64,000 bases of DNA from Venturia oleaginea. Its lineage: Eukaryota > Ascomycota > Dothideomycetes > Venturiales > Venturiaceae. The position numbers and the translations under genes are program-made. Positions 33,621-46,681 of the stretch are shown piece after piece. How positions within the stretch are numbered: position 1 is the first letter of the stretch; the number at the start of each line of letters is the position of its first letter. A model generated the notes under the pieces. It saw only the letters and a list, made by a program, of their open reading frames with translations, made no database searches and was not told the DNA's origin. The stretch is from the NCBI GenBank assembly GCA_013176395.1, contig JABMLP010000011.1, positions 744,001 to 808,000 of the forward strand, in the 5' to 3' direction.

Positions 33621-35704
33621 ATGCCTAGGGAGACTGCTCACATCACAGCTGGCCCAACGTCGGTGCCAGCTGTCGGCGCAACCAGCACTGGACAAGTTAT
33701 TGAGTATATTCAAGGTGCGCAATAACAACAACACCTTTGTTTTTCTTCAGTCAAGAACATAAAACTAATTCAATCCTCTATTCCCAGACAGACTATATCT
33801 CGGATCATATTCGCATCCGCCTAATGCGCACACCCCTTTCCCATACCCTCAAAAACAACAAGCTCGTACACCGTCGAAGCGCTCATCACGAGCCCAGACT
33901 GGCCCGAACTCGACCAGTCCTAAGGTCTCTCCACCAGTGTATTTCTCCATCGATAAACAATTGGTATACAATGCCTTCCACGCCGACTTCGGTCCACTCC
34001 ACATTGGACATTTATATAGGTTTGCGGTAACATTGCATGAAGTACTGGCAGACCCGGCGAATACGGATAGGGGTGTTGTTTTCTGGAGTGAGGCAGATTC
34101 GAGAAGTAAGCAGTTTTCGCTTGGTTGCAATTGTGCGTGCGCTAATCGAGTGTGAAGGTCGCGCAAATGCTGCATGTATGCTTGCATGCTATATGGTGCT
34201 AATACAAAATTGGCCGCCTCATCTTGCGCTCGCACCAATTGCGCAGATGGATCCTCCATGCATGCCGTTCAGAGATGCGGGATACAGCCAGGCCGATTAT
34301 GTACTCAATATTCAGGATGTTGTGTATGGAGTATGGAAGGCCAAGGAGAATGGGCTTTTCAGCTTGAAGGAATTCAGCTTGGAAGAGTGGGTCTGATCCG
34401 ATTGTTGATCGTTGATCTCTGCTAACAACTCCAGATATGAGATGTATGAGCGTGTAGACATGGGTGACTTCAATTGGATTTCGCCGGATTTCCTTGCCTT
34501 CGCATCGCCGCAATTCGCTCCAGTCACAACAATCCCACGGAATTCAGCAGATTGGGATAGATTACCAAAGACCGCCAACGAAGTCTTCCGATCAAAGACG
34601 ATACCTGGTCCTTTCAAGAATGTCCTTTGTCATTTCGAAGAGCGCAACATCGGTCTCGTTGTGCGTTTGAACTCACAGCTGTACTCGTCCTCCTACTTTG
34701 AAGCGCTCGGCATTCAACACCTCGACATGATCTTTGACGACGGCACGTGTCCACCGTTGAGCTTGGTCCGACAATTCATTAACCTCGCTCGCGAAGTCAT
34801 CGAGGTCCGAAAACAAGGCATCGCAGTCCATTGCAAAGCAGGTCTTGGTCGCACTGGATGTTTGATCGGCGCATACCTCATTTTCTGCCACGCCTTCACT
34901 GCTAACGAAGTCATCGCATACATGCGCTTTATGCGTCCAGGAATGGTCGTTGGTCCACAGCAACATTGGCTCCACCTGAACCAGCAGAAGTTCCGCGAGT
35001 GGTGGTTTGAGGACCAGATGAAGGAGAAGATGGCAGCCATGATGCCTTCGACACCGACGAGACTGCACAGCAAGCAGCGACTGGCATCCAATGGTCAAAC
35101 CTTTACACCTCCCAATGGCAGCACCAAGCGATCTGCGTTGGGCGAGATCGAGATCAACGAACAGCACGCGCCAAGTGGTGTATCTGATGAAAACCTTCCA
35201 GCTCCAACTCCAGGGCAACCCCGCAAGACAAGCAAAATTTACGGCGCCTCATCACGACACCGAAGTCCCGAGAACGAGCCATTCATTCGTCCAGACACCG
35301 AGGTTGTCTCTGTCTCGCGGCATATCCGAGGCGATTCCGAATCAGAAGAAGAATACCAACTCCGTCTGATTGCGCGACGAGCCTCTCGCTCGCCCACAGC
35401 TTCTGACAAGCGACGGGCTGTTTCTTGCACGAGCACGACCACGATCACAAAGACTCGGGAATGGTCGACGAGCTTAGCGAGTGCGGGTGCTGAGAGTGAT
35501 GTCGAGAATCGGGTTTCTGGCAGACCAAAGACGCCGGCACGGAACTCCAACTCTGGGAGTGGGAAGGGCGATATTCCCATGTCGAAGCTACGGTCTTCAC
35601 CGTCGCGGCGCAGTGGCGAAGTCAAGGGTGCTGTGAGCGTGCGAAAGACGAGTGGCAGAGTGGGTAGTTTGGGGACTGTGAGTGCGGCTGCGAAGAAGAT
35701 ATGA
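33621..35704 (+). CDS. cdc14: CDC14 dual-specificity protein phosphatase
   Basis: Predicted 636-residue phosphatase that removes CDK-type phosphates at mitotic exit, cytokinesis and septation, acting in nucleolus, spindle poles and septum. Exons: 33621-33714, 33788-34105, 34158-34386 and 34435-35704; joins restore VIEYIQ-DRLYLGSY, ADSR-SRANAA and LEE-YEMYERVDMGDFNW. The N-terminal DSP-like domain (LVYNAFHADFGPLHIGHLYRF) is followed by the catalytic domain. That has the general acid in MIFDDGTCPP and the P-loop HCKAGLGRTG with the nucleophile near C347, then GPQQHWLH. The C-terminal ~200 residues are Ser/Thr/Pro- and Arg-rich and disordered, as in other fungal Cdc14 proteins, where localisation signals reside. 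The third donor is GTGGGT. Nothing looks broken. Confidence 0.95.
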
Positions 35705-38700
35705 CCACTACGCCACGCTTCTTTTCGCGCGTGAGTTCGTCGTGCTTGTTTCCATGGCGTACTAGCGTGTTTCTGTGGAGCGGGATCTTCCGTCTCGACG
35801 ACGGATAACGATGTTGATGAGCATTTGCATGGAGTCTGGGGGGCATGAGTGTACGGTGTTCACGGTCTCTTCTTTTTGGGATGTTTTTTGGCTTGTCCGT
35901 CTTTGCTTTGGGACTTTCATTGTTTCCAAATTATCTGTTTTTCCATTTTTCGTATTGTTGCGAACATCTCTGAGCGTGGTTAATTGATCATGTTGTTAGG
36001 ATAATGAAATTCTTCGAACATCAATGGTTTATGTTGTGCATGTTCAATGTTGGCGAGTTTGAATTTTTATAGTGATGAGGATTTGTGAGGATGATATCTG
36101 TAATTCCTTTTTTTTTTTTCTCATAAATGATTGAATTGTAACGTTTGATGTTGATGGGATATGGTGATTGGGTGAACTATCGAGACATAACGATGGTGTT
36201 TGCGACCCCTCAGCTCTCAGCCTTGTTTTTGTGAAAAGCATGGTGCTATTTCCCTTCTGGATTCCTCCATTTATCGATGGCTCCTATATTTTATCTCTCT
36301 ATTTTTGGTTTCTCGATTGGCATTTTGAGGTTTTCTCGGCGCTTTAAAAGGTAAGATTGTGTTCGTATATTCGATTTCTTTTTTCGATTTATATAAACTA
36401 TCTCCAGGTCGATATCAAATTTCTAGCCGTCCTTTGTTTTAGATGTTGCTAAAAATCTATCCATATCGATCTTGAATAGGAAACTTGATGTGTAAAATGG
36501 AATTGGCTTGGTTGTACGTAGTTTGTAAGGTCTTGCAAGGTTGTTGCTGTTGTAGGTAAGATATAATTGCTTGAACGATTAAAAATTTGATGTCGTCAAC
36601 TTATTCTATTGATTGGGGATTGGAGAGATTGGTCTAGATAAGGGAGGATGGGACGGGACTACTACGAAACTAAGGTGCTGATTTCGAATTGCAGAGTTAA
36701 GCAAAGACATCCCGAGCTTCGAAGTGGTTTAGACTGCCTGAGCCTTAAACGCTAGCTATTACTAATGGCACGTTTTCTTAAAGAGCTAGTCCACGAGTGC
36801 CCGGTCTTCGTTAGAAATGGGAGCAGGGCTGCTCTCACTCCGGGGTGCTTGTTGTAAAGCGTAAGGAGAACCTAGATCTTTCTTATATCGGCGTATATCT
36901 CAACTTCGATGTTGGGTTCGACTTAAGGAAGTAGGTTCATCGAGGATGAAAAGACGCTGACAGCCACGAAAAACAAGACTGAGCAACGCCAATTATAGCG
37001 GGAATGTTAGCACATATGACGGCGTTCCGCAACCCCAATCTTCGGATCTAGATAGGTTATGAGATAAAAAAGAGAAGAAAGAAAAAGGGAAGATGTTCGA
37101 CAACATTAACGGATATGGCGTTACTCAAAATCTCGTGCATCTTCTCCCAGTCTCTAATTAGCAAAAGATATCTGCGAACGAGGAGAGTATGAGGATCTGT
37201 TTGACCGTTTCGAGAATCGAATCTATTCACCACTGACAGGTTTCGGTATCATCCAGGGACGAGCAGGAGAGTGAGAGGTCACAACTCTTCGCTTTCCATG
37301 GAATCGCGTATATAATTGTCTTCATATGAGATACAGCAGTGGTGAATTTATGCTTGATGAAATGATCACATAGCGTTGAGGAATAAAAGATGGAAAGTGA
37401 ATCGAGCCGAGCCAAGGACATAGGTTGTGAATCCCGATGCGTCACTTGACACTAAGTAGTTACAAGAAATAAAGTTATACTTATCAGCTCCCAGGATTTT
37501 CGACTGTCGTTTAATCCTTTGGGTGCTAATCAACTAAGAATTCGACCTTGTTATTGTTGTTGTTGAAATAGGGAGTATGTCAGGGTCAGGTTTCCTACGC
37601 CCGGGCAGGACTTGTTGGTTATCGCCCTACCTTCGGCAGGTGTCGGGCGTTTCCTTAAAGGTGCGGAGAGAAGGGTATGGCCGTAGGCGTGGTGCGTAGT
37701 CAGCTACGTTCCTCCATCTGCAGTGGAGGCATGAGTATGCTAAGCCTCTGCAAGTGGAGGCGTGTGCATGGTGCCGAAGAGTCTTGTTGCCTAGAAGAGA
37801 ACAACTGGGTCAATAAACCTTGTCCTGGAGCTCTATTGAACCAATTACATTGTTACCAACCTGTGAGACGCGTTACCTGCGACAGCGTTCCATGAACAAG
37901 CCGTTCAAATATCCATCCATTCTGTCGAGGACAGGCAGAGGTTTGTCTAAGTACAAAGCAGGTCGAGCCCCCCTAATCAAAGGTTACAACTGTTTCTCAT
38001 CTTCCTTCAAGACTTGACCTTTGATTCAAGCTTAGCTTCGTACACAGATATTCTCCAACCCTCCTATCGCCCAGTCAGTTGCTTTCCAGTCTCTTATCCC
38101 CCTCGTCTCCAGGATGGCACCATCCCAAAAAGAACCCACAAAGTCGAACGGGGTAAACGACATCTCCGCTGCCGTTGAGTCATATACTGGAGAGACAAGT
38201 GAGCCTTCTTTTCTGAAAGATAAAGTGTACACCTCCGTACTGCCGCGTCACTTCCTAAGGAGAACAGGACAATGTACGAACTCATCGTGCAATCTTCATG
38301 GCCCAAAATTCAACACCATGGTCCCGAAGACTCGACTCCAATGGACCAATATCTCAAAGAGCCAATCCACGAACATGGTCTTGCATTTATTAGGACCAAT
38401 AATGAAAATATCCTTGCCTTCGAAATTGAGGTGGGGAAACATGACGACGTTGACACAAACATCGCCGACATTGGCGCACATCTGGGCATTGTTGTTGGAC
38501 TGGAGGGAGGGTTCCGGATGGTCGATCAGAATGTGGGGGAATCGTAATGATGGTGTGCGCATAGATCATGGGTTTACAGTAGCGACTAAATGCCTAGGAT
38601 TCTTTAGCTACATACGGTTGCAATTTAGGGAGAGGATATGAAGGTTGGGGTCACCGTGCTTTTCATGTATACTTAAGCTCGGTTCTTGTTATAAACCTGG

Positions 38701-39672
38701 GCGTTCTTGTAGATTCTTTAGCAAAAAGATAAAACCATCATTTTTGATTTGATTGTTTCGAATAACGTGCTTTTGCTGACGTATCTCTAGTGGTGCAATG
38801 TTGACCATCGAATCCGACCCTGCAGGCATCACTTCTTGTCAAGAAAAGTAAGAAAGTAATGGTTGCAGCCGTATAATATGTATCCAGCGAGGAGAATATC
38901 TTATCTCGAGGTAGAATTAACGGTACTTGTGTACAAAGCAGGAAGTTGATACACATATCAAATCGAGATCAGATCATGCACCAACATGATCCAGCGCCTC
39001 CAAGGACGATATCATCCGAGAGTGGTCCTAGGTTTTTGTAGGCGCAGAAAATAGGAGGTCAAGTTGCTACGAACGATCGAGATTCTGCGCCTTCGCGGTC
39101 CTACACTAATGCACTTCCATGATTCTGCGCTTTTGCAATTTGATGGTGTATGTGTGCACCACAAGTGGTCACTTAGTGGTAAGATCCTCGTAGACAAACA
39201 TGAGAGAGAAGATTCGGAGACCGGGCAGAACCTCGCCTATGTCTGTGTAAGTCTAGAGTTCAAAAGCATATTAGATAAAAACAAGACATCGCCATAGAGG
39301 AAGTCGACGTCAGCAGATCGGGGTTTCGAATGGAGGATGATCGCCTACCTTGCAATACCAGGCATTTCGTGCCTGCTCTCGTTTGTAACACGATTGCGAT
39401 TTTACGCTGAAGTGATCCCTTCCCCTCGAAGTTAGAATTGGGAACCGCCAAACATGGCTGTCAAGGTCTTCTGACTTGATCCGTCCATTCATGGCCACAG
39501 CTTGATGGGATGAGTGCGCAGAGGGGAAGATAGGGCAATAGGTATAAATTCGTGTTCGTGTTACCCTACCGTACGTGTAAGATTGTCTATCCCGTATCAA
39601 TAGGTATTCATGTTCGTGGTATCATTCCTCATAAACCCCAATAAACGCCAGAGCTAAACCGCCACAACCTCG
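35705..39672. other. Long gene-poor intergenic region
   Basis: Nearly 4 kb between cdc14 and the serine hydrolase gene. The first 900 bp are T-rich and probably include the cdc14 3' UTR. Two overlapping ORFs at 38114-38641 and 38272-38547 have no recognisable motif. No RNA gene or repeat was identified. Confidence 0.5.
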
Positions 39673-41129
39673 TCACTTCCAAGGATTATCATCATGTGCA
39701 TGCACTTTCTCTTTCTTCAACTCCTCAAAGCCATCTTCTCCTGCGCCACCCATAACGTCATCATCATCTCCAGTCAAGTCCACAGAAGGCCTCTCGACCA
39801 TCTCGGCCTCGTCCTCAAAACTTGCTTCCATCTCTTCTTCAGCCTCGTCGTACCATGTGTTCTGCATCCACAACGAAATCAACTCCTTCGCTTTCTCGCT
39901 CATAGCATAGTATCCAGGATTATCCCTCGGCGTAAACATCTGCATATGCGCATTCGTCTCGGTAGTAGCTTTGTCGTTGATCATGGGATAAAAGTATTGC
40001 CTTGCCTTGTTCTTTGGGTCCGGCAGGATGCAAAAAGTACGTTCTGGGCCAGAGATTTGTGATGCCGGTCCCTTCTTTTCCTCTACAGCTTGTCCAAGAC
40101 AGGTATACAGGTTTGCAAAAGCGAACGAATTCTCCTGCTCTAGTTCTACAATCTTGACGACCCGTGTCTTCAGCTCTTGCGATCTAGCCAAACAACCGAC
40201 AAACTCGAGGTGCGACCCCATCCATTTCGCGCCTTCGTTCAGGGTGTCGCGCTTCATGTATGCTGCCGCTCCACCAGCAGCAACTGCGCCAGCGGCTCCA
40301 GCGAACATGGCGTATTTTCCCCATTTAGACCATGCTGGTACAGCTGCTGCATCTCCATCTTTGCCTGGTCCAGAAGTGATCATTTTGCTCGCCTCCTGAC
40401 TGACCTTTTGCGCCTCCTCGTTTCCTTTGGCTGTATTATTCGCGGCATTGAGGCCAAATGCTGAGGCGACTGAAGTGTATGCTCCGTAAGCTGCTGAAGC
40501 GGTATTCCAATGCTCTTGGGCTCCATGCGCCACGACTCCTGGTGAGATTCCGAGATAAGGTGTGTCGAAGGCAAGAATTCCTTGGACATAGGGAAACATG
40601 AAGGTATTGGCTTCAGCTTTCATCATGCCAGAGGATGAAACAGGTTGATCTTGCTTTATGGAAAGGACGGTTTCGGCTGCGACGATACCACCCATGCTGT
40701 GACCGACGAGGACGACATGGACAGAGGGGTCGACGGTTGGTGAGGGAGTGCCATTGGCAACTTCAAGGTCTATGACTTTGTTTTGGAGCCTATGTCAAGT
40801 GTTAGGCAGGGTGTGACTTCGCATGGCAGAGTAATCATGCCATTCTTTGAATATGGATACACATTCGTGCAAGTCTCCTCGCGTGTCGAACTTTGGATAT
40901 TGGATCTGCTCAATGGAGATTTTGGGTAAGGCGTGAGTGAGGAGGACGCGAAGATAGGAGGGAAAGCTTGCGAAGGTGTCGTCTCCACCCTATAGTTGCA
41001 AATATTGTGTTAGCAAGAAGCGGCAGAATTGGCAGAGGGCGAGACGAATGCGGCGGATGGGCCAAGTCGAGTTCGTATAGCACTGACCTTGAACCCGTGG
41101 ATGAAGACCAGTAGCAATGTCTTCTTCAT
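39673..41129 (-). CDS. Alpha/beta hydrolase, DUF676 lipase-like
   Basis: Predicted 435-residue serine hydrolase with exons 41129-41088, 40989-40841 and 40789-39673. The start MKKTLLLVFIHGFKGGDDTF is the usual opening of a conserved fungal family. Then come the nucleophile elbow VGHSMGGIVAAE (Ser about residue 95) and ILAFDTPYLGI. A central Gly/Ala-rich hydrophobic segment (YAMFAGAAGAVAAGGAAAYM, residues ~220-250) could insert into a membrane. The C-terminus is acidic, ending VHAHDDNPWK. The substrate is unknown; lipids are likely by fold. The second intron appears to be GC-AG: ending exon 2 at 40841 before GCATGA restores FKEW-LQNKVIDLE, whereas no GT donor nearby does. Confidence 0.8.
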
Positions 41130-42263
41130 GTTGCGCGTCCGAACTTGTCTCCTGCATCTCTCCACGCCTATGGATGCGGGTAACCGTCCACCGAGAGACG
41201 GGTCACAACCAAGACAAACACCTAACACCTCCCACCTGCAGTCAGTCTCCAGCACCCGACACCACCACAGAACACGATTCTCACGCAAAAGGGCATTGCC
41301 GTCGAGGCTGTTTCACATGACCAAACGTGCGGTTCATTACATACTCTCTGGAGCCGACTCAGCCGAAAGATGTGGCCTGAACACCAAGCGGCCTCAACAC
41401 CAAACGGCCTCTCTGGCTTCTACACAGGAGGTTAGCCTCACACGCAGGTCCATCATTGACTGGAGAACAGAACCCTCTTCACATGGAACTGCACATGCAG
41501 CCACTGACTTTCATCGCCTTGGTGATATGCCAATTTATTGGGACAAAATCTCTTTCTGTTCAAATGAAATCGGTCTCACCAGGATCATAATAGGGACTTC
41601 CACGTTATGGTAGACCTTAGTATGCAAGTTTACGTGGTTCCTGTGTCAAATTGACAACTATAATGCGTTTGCCCTTCCGGTCTCACCTGTGATCCGGAGT
41701 AGAGGCGCCAAGAAGGCTGGCAGTTTCAAGGAACATGAAGCCTTTCTCGGATTATCCCGACAGGAAACATGTCGTCAAATGGTTCCATCATCTCCCTCTA
41801 CACACTACTCCCAGTATACATCTTTCCGCAAGCTTTTTATTTATTCGGTCTGCGGAACCCGCGTCACTGGCTATATCCATATTATCCGCCAATTTTCCTT
41901 CCAGGTGCACGCTGATCTGCAGTCGTTATTTAAAAAATATGTACCACAGTAGGTCTTCTTCAATCACATTCTTAGGCGCCATCGAACCAAATCTCCTGGA
42001 GATATGTGACACCAGTACTATCACTCGCTTGCGCTAGTCCCTCCAATGGCCGTAGGGTGTAGAGCCAGGTCCATGGGCTGGCTAGGGCTCTTCAAACTAC
42101 TATATTGAAGTTACACAATGTGGCAATATTTGACGGTGGGTCGTTTGCAGGTATCTTCTTCGTATCCACCATGCACTGCAACAAATAGGACCCTAATAAC
42201 CTGTGCGCCTTCTGTTACTATGCCAAAACATTTATGTGGTTCTCTGCCAGTTATCAGGCCTTC
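41130..42263. other. Divergent intergenic region
   Basis: Lies between the DUF676-like hydrolase (minus) and the secretory lipase (plus). No gene or repeat seen. Confidence 0.45.
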
Positions 42264-43986
42264 ATGGCACGACGCGGAAGCTGGTGCAGTCTTTGGATAT
42301 GGCTGTTGATTCTGGAGACAGTATTCGCCATTGAAAATGCCTTCGATCCTCTACCGCGCACCGGTGCGGCTCGAGCAACGCTGTTGCCTAATGAAGATGA
42401 CTTTTACAAACCGCCAATAGGATTCGAAAATTTCCCCCTCGGATCCATTCTGAAGTCTCGACCTACGCCGAATAGCATCACCTTGAACAACATAGATGCA
42501 ATAAGAGTCAAAGAGGCATGGCAGCTGTTGTACAGAACACAGAACAGCGTAGAGGAACCCACGGCCACTGTTGTCACGGTTATCATTCCATACAGAGCGA
42601 AGCCGGGTCACCTCTTTTCGTACTCCTACTTCTCGGTATGCAGATGATATCCTGCTTGGATCTTGCCTCGTTAACTGACTCTCCTCCAGGATGCTGCTTT
42701 CAATGGGTACATGAAGACTCTATCTTTCAGATGAACGGTCATCTAATCTGGAACAGTTGCAATCCCTCCGTCACCTTACAGATCGGTACACGCGAGGACA
42801 ATGTCTGGAATCAAGTTCAAAATGCGATTCTCGTGCAAGCACTTGTCATGGGCTACTATGTCAGTGTAGCCGACTTCGAAGGAACCCAAGCAGCTTTTGG
42901 TAACACCATCCTGATACTCGTAAGGGAAGCCAGCTAACAAGCCAAACAGCATCTGGTCTCCAAGCCGCCTATGCAACCCTAGACTCCATTCGCGCTGTGA
43001 AGCAATCCGGAAACATCACAGGCATAAACAGCGACCCAATAATAACCCTTCACGGCTACTCCTCCGGGGCTCAAGCAGTGGGTTGGACAACAGAAATGCA
43101 CCCCGTTTATGCGCCCGAACTCAAAATCGCCGGCGCTGCCTTCGGTGGCCTCGTCCCAAATATCTCTGCCCTCTTCGATCAAGTATCCTATGAAAAAGGC
43201 GAACGAACTTTCCTCTCCCCGCCCGTGATGCTCGGCCTCTCCCACGATTACAAAAACCTCTCAGATTACATAACTGAGAACTTGGTCCCTGAGACAGCGG
43301 CAGCGTATAGATCGGCTGATCAACGTTGCGTTGATGGGAACAAGAATTTCACAAATACTGACATGGGAAAATACTTCATAAGAGGATATCATGCTGTTAT
43401 GCACGACCCTCTTGTTCAATCCATTGCTTTTGCGACAGGTGTGCAGGGGTTGAGGTCGACACCGACGATTCCGTGGTATATTTATCATGCTGCCGCCGAT
43501 GATGTAAGTCCTCAGAATCTGACAGATAAGCTGTACGACATCCACTGTAAAAACGGCGCGAATATCTTGTACGAGAAAAATCCACTTCCACTCAACCATC
43601 GCTCGGAATGCGTTGCCGGTCTAGCAGGAGCCTATCGCTGGATGGCCGATCGCCACGAAGGACGTCCCATTGTACCCGGCTGCTCATCCGTACCCGTCAC
43701 CAACGAATCTGTTCGCGGTACAGCTCGGGGTATGCTTGTCCAAGGTCTCATGTCGAATTTATGGGCGTACCTTGGTTGGGAGGTTGGCCCTGACTGGAAC
43801 TGGTGGGATGAATTGAAAAACGTGCTCTCCGACCCTGCAGGTGCGAATAGCGCAAAGGGTAAGAGTGCGTTCTTGAGGGGGGAGAGAGTGGAGGAGAAGA
43901 AGACGAACAGTTGGTGGCCTAGTCCTAGGAAGGTTACGAAACCGGATGGGAAGATTATGGTTGTCTCTGGTGTTTTGGGACGATGA
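42264..43986 (+). CDS. Secreted LIP-type lipase
   Basis: Predicted 522-residue extracellular triacylglycerol lipase or esterase of the Candida LIP family, with exons 42264-42635, 42690-42706, 42757-42899 and 42950-43986. From ATG 42264 the protein starts with a signal peptide (MARRGSWCSLWIWLLILET, probable cleavage after VFA). An in-frame ATG at 42234 would add ten residues and weaken the signal. Exon 2 is only 17 nt but is needed to give DAAFNGCNPSVTLQ, the conserved Cys region. The catalytic triad is recognisable: GYSSG with S215, Asp in AADDVSP and His in PLNHRSE. VADFEGTQAAFA precedes the elbow. Several N-X-S/T sites (NISA, NFTN, NLTD) fit a secreted glycoprotein. Likely used for feeding on lipids. 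Confidence 0.88.
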
Positions 43987-44851
43987 GGTGCGTTCGCCTA
44001 AGGGGGTGTATAGAAGGGCGTGTTTGATGATACCCGTTGAATATAGCTAATGCGCTCCGTAATGGATCGAGATATCTTCTTCTGTCTCTTTTCCTTTCTC
44101 GTCGCCTCTTGCTTTTCACCCTATTCTCCTCTTTTCCTTCGGCGGTTCACTCGCTCTCAAATCCGGTCACTCATCATTCCATTTCCTGTATCAAACCTCT
44201 TTGCAACATATTCCGAGCCTTGCTTTCCTTCATTAAATGTCGTGGTTGTCGATTGACATCTCTTCTTCGATTCAGCTGCACGAATCCGGCTATCTGATAG
44301 CAGTCGTTCATATCGAGACCGACATCGCTAAATTGCAAGCAATGTGTGTCGTATGATCTATTCAGAGATCTAGCGATATCTCGAGCTCGACGTTATGGAC
44401 TATATGGAACGAGTTTTTGTCGGAGGGCCATCAATTGCAGGCCCATCGTGATGCCAGATATCAAGATGGCGTCTCAAAGAAGAGTCCTGTCCAGATTCAG
44501 ATAAAATGCTTTAGTCTGTTTTTCGAACACATTCCTCAGGTACAAGGTCACAAAGAATGATAGAAGCCCCCAAGATGCGTTGACATTGTTTTGGAGAATA
44601 GTAAAGGTCATCTACATATCAACCGAACACCCAGCAACAGCAACAGCAGTAAAACAATCCACACCACTCGCCAACTTCTTCCCTCCACCTTTCCCAAATA
44701 TCAACAAAATCCACAAAACACAAACACAAACACATCCTCTCCTCCTCCAAACCAACAAAACCGACAAAATGTCCAACACATCACCAACCCATCCGTTCGT
44801 TCACCAACCCAAATACCCCCCTCCTCCTCATAGAAAATTTCACAACCTATA
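43987..44851. other. Intergenic, no supported gene
   Basis: Downstream of the lipase gene and just before the third Pogo element. A CA-rich stretch occurs at about 44690-44770. I see no gene. Confidence 0.45.
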
Positions 44852-46681
44852 ACGTATTCCACCACCCGAACCGCCACACCCCCAACCCGCCAAAATATGC
44901 CAAGACTACCACTTCCCCCATTATCTGATTATGTCTCAACAACACAACTCATTATTACTTGAACACGAAGAGAGACTTCAGCTTGCCCTCCAAGCCCTCC
45001 AAGCCGGCCAATTCCGAAGCCAACGGGCTGCTGCGCGCGCCTTTAACGTTAAACACCAGAACCTCTCTGATCGCGCCCGAGGAGTCCCATTTATCCTCGA
45101 AAAACTACCAAACGGTCGGAAACTTACCCTTACCGAGGAGCAAACGCTTATCCAATATATTCTCGACCTCAATTCGCGAGGATTTGCGCCCCGGCTGTGT
45201 GAGGTGGCAGATATGGCGGATAAACTACTGAGTATACGCGGTGGAGAGCCAGTAGGCAAAAACTGGGCTGAGAGATTCGTAACGCGCTCAGATGAGCTCA
45301 AAATAGCCTTCAATCGAGCAAAGGATAGGCAGAGAAAACTACAGGAAGATCCAGAGATTATTGGCGCGTGGTTCAAGCTCGTTGCAGACACTAAGGCAAG
45401 GTACGGCGTCCACGATGAGGATACGCACAACTTTGACGAGATTGGCTTCCAGATGGGCGTTATTGGGTCAATGAAGGTCGTTACAGCCTCTGAAAGACGT
45501 ACAAGGCCTGAACTCATCCAGCCGGGCGATCGCGAATGGGTTACGATTATTCAGAGCATCGCGCAGCTGGGTATGCGACCTCGCCAATTATTATCTATAA
45601 AGGACGCGTTCACATCTCTGCGTGGTATGAGGAGGCAGATATACCACGGAATTGGAAGCTCTCAGTTTCTGAGAACGGCTGGACAAACAACGCGCTTGGT
45701 CTTGGGTGGTTGAAGCATTTTGACGCGTATACAAAGGCGCGGCAGGTGGGGGGGTACAGGCTGCTTATCTTGGACGGCCATGAGAGCCATCTCAGCCAGG
45801 ATTTCAAGGACTACTGCCTCGAAAATAAGATCCTAACCCTCTGCATGCCATCGCACTCGTCGTATATACTCCAGCCCCTTGACGTGGTCTGCTTCTCGCC
45901 GTTAAAGCGCAAGTACTTCCAACGCATCCGGGACTTGGCGCGCCGACGCGTGTACCATATCAACAAGGGAGGCTTTCTCCCTGCCTTTAAAGACTGGTTT
46001 TTCGACGTGTTCACGAAAGAGAATTGTCGAAAGGCCTTTGAGGCAGTAGGGCTAGTCCCTATTATTGCGCAGGTAGTTTTGGATCGCCTTGAAGTACGGC
46101 TACGTACCCCGCCTGAACCCCGTCTCCTAGAAACGCCGTGGCAGCCAAAGGCTCCGAGCAATACTCATGAATTTGGATCCCAATCCAAGCTCGTAAGCGA
46201 GTCTTTTACTCGGTCACCAGTTACTGCGCAGGCAGGCTTTTCACAGCTTGTTAAAGGCGCTGAATTGATGCTGCACCAGAACGCCCTACTTGTTGCACGA
46301 AACCACGAGCTTGAAGAGCAATTGGCAGTAATGACGAAGCGAAAATCGCGTAAAAGAAAGCGGATCCAGTAAGGTGGTACTATGGAGTATGGGACTGCAG
46401 CAGCGCGGGTAGCTGCTGAGGCGTCTGTTGCGCCTCAGGGATCAAAGAATGCTCGTAGTAGTAGTGGTCAAGAAACAGCCTGACCAACTCAAAGGCGCTG
46501 TGGGAACTGCGGCGCGACTGGGTACAATGCGCGAACGTGTAAAAAGGATATTGAGATATCTTCTGAATCAGATAGCAGCACGACAGACTTGGAATCTATT
46601 GTTGATAGCGATAAAATTGAAGAGTCGTAAGATGAGTTGGTCGTGCCAAGAAATTTTGGCGGGTTGGGTGGTGGAATACGT
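44852..46681 (+). mobile_element. Pogo/Fot1-type DNA transposon, decayed
   Basis: A 1830-bp element bounded by TA (44850-44851 and 46682-46683). The ends share ACGTATTCCACCACCC and AACCCGCCAAAAT; the left copy has an extra 16-bp block (GAACCGCCACACCCCC) between them. It carries one plus-strand transposase gene with a frameshift and two later stops. The outer ACGTA is common to all three Pogo elements in the window, while the inner repeat sequence differs. Confidence 0.92.
44931..46630 (+). pseudogene. Pogo/Fot1 transposase, frameshifted
   Basis: From ATG 44931 the frame gives the Psq helix-turn-helix (SQRAAARAFNVKHQNLSDRA), the CENP-B-like region (GGEPVGKNWAERFV) and the first catalytic Asp in THNFDEIGF. 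Near 45570 one base is missing; the downstream frame continues ATSPIIIYKGRVHISAWYEE with LLILDGHESH and LQPLDVVCF (DD35D spacing kept). Stops at 46370 (TAA) and just before the zinc knuckle (TGA) follow, both explicable as C-to-T changes from CAA and CGA. The knuckle reads CGNCGATGYNARTC, with Tyr for the ligand His, again a C-to-T change. It is inactive as it stands. Confidence 0.9.

Noticed and set aside
38114..38641. Overlapping ORFs of 175 and 91 codons on the plus strand
   Set aside because: No family motif in either frame and no splice pair that joins them convincingly; possibly a decayed gene.
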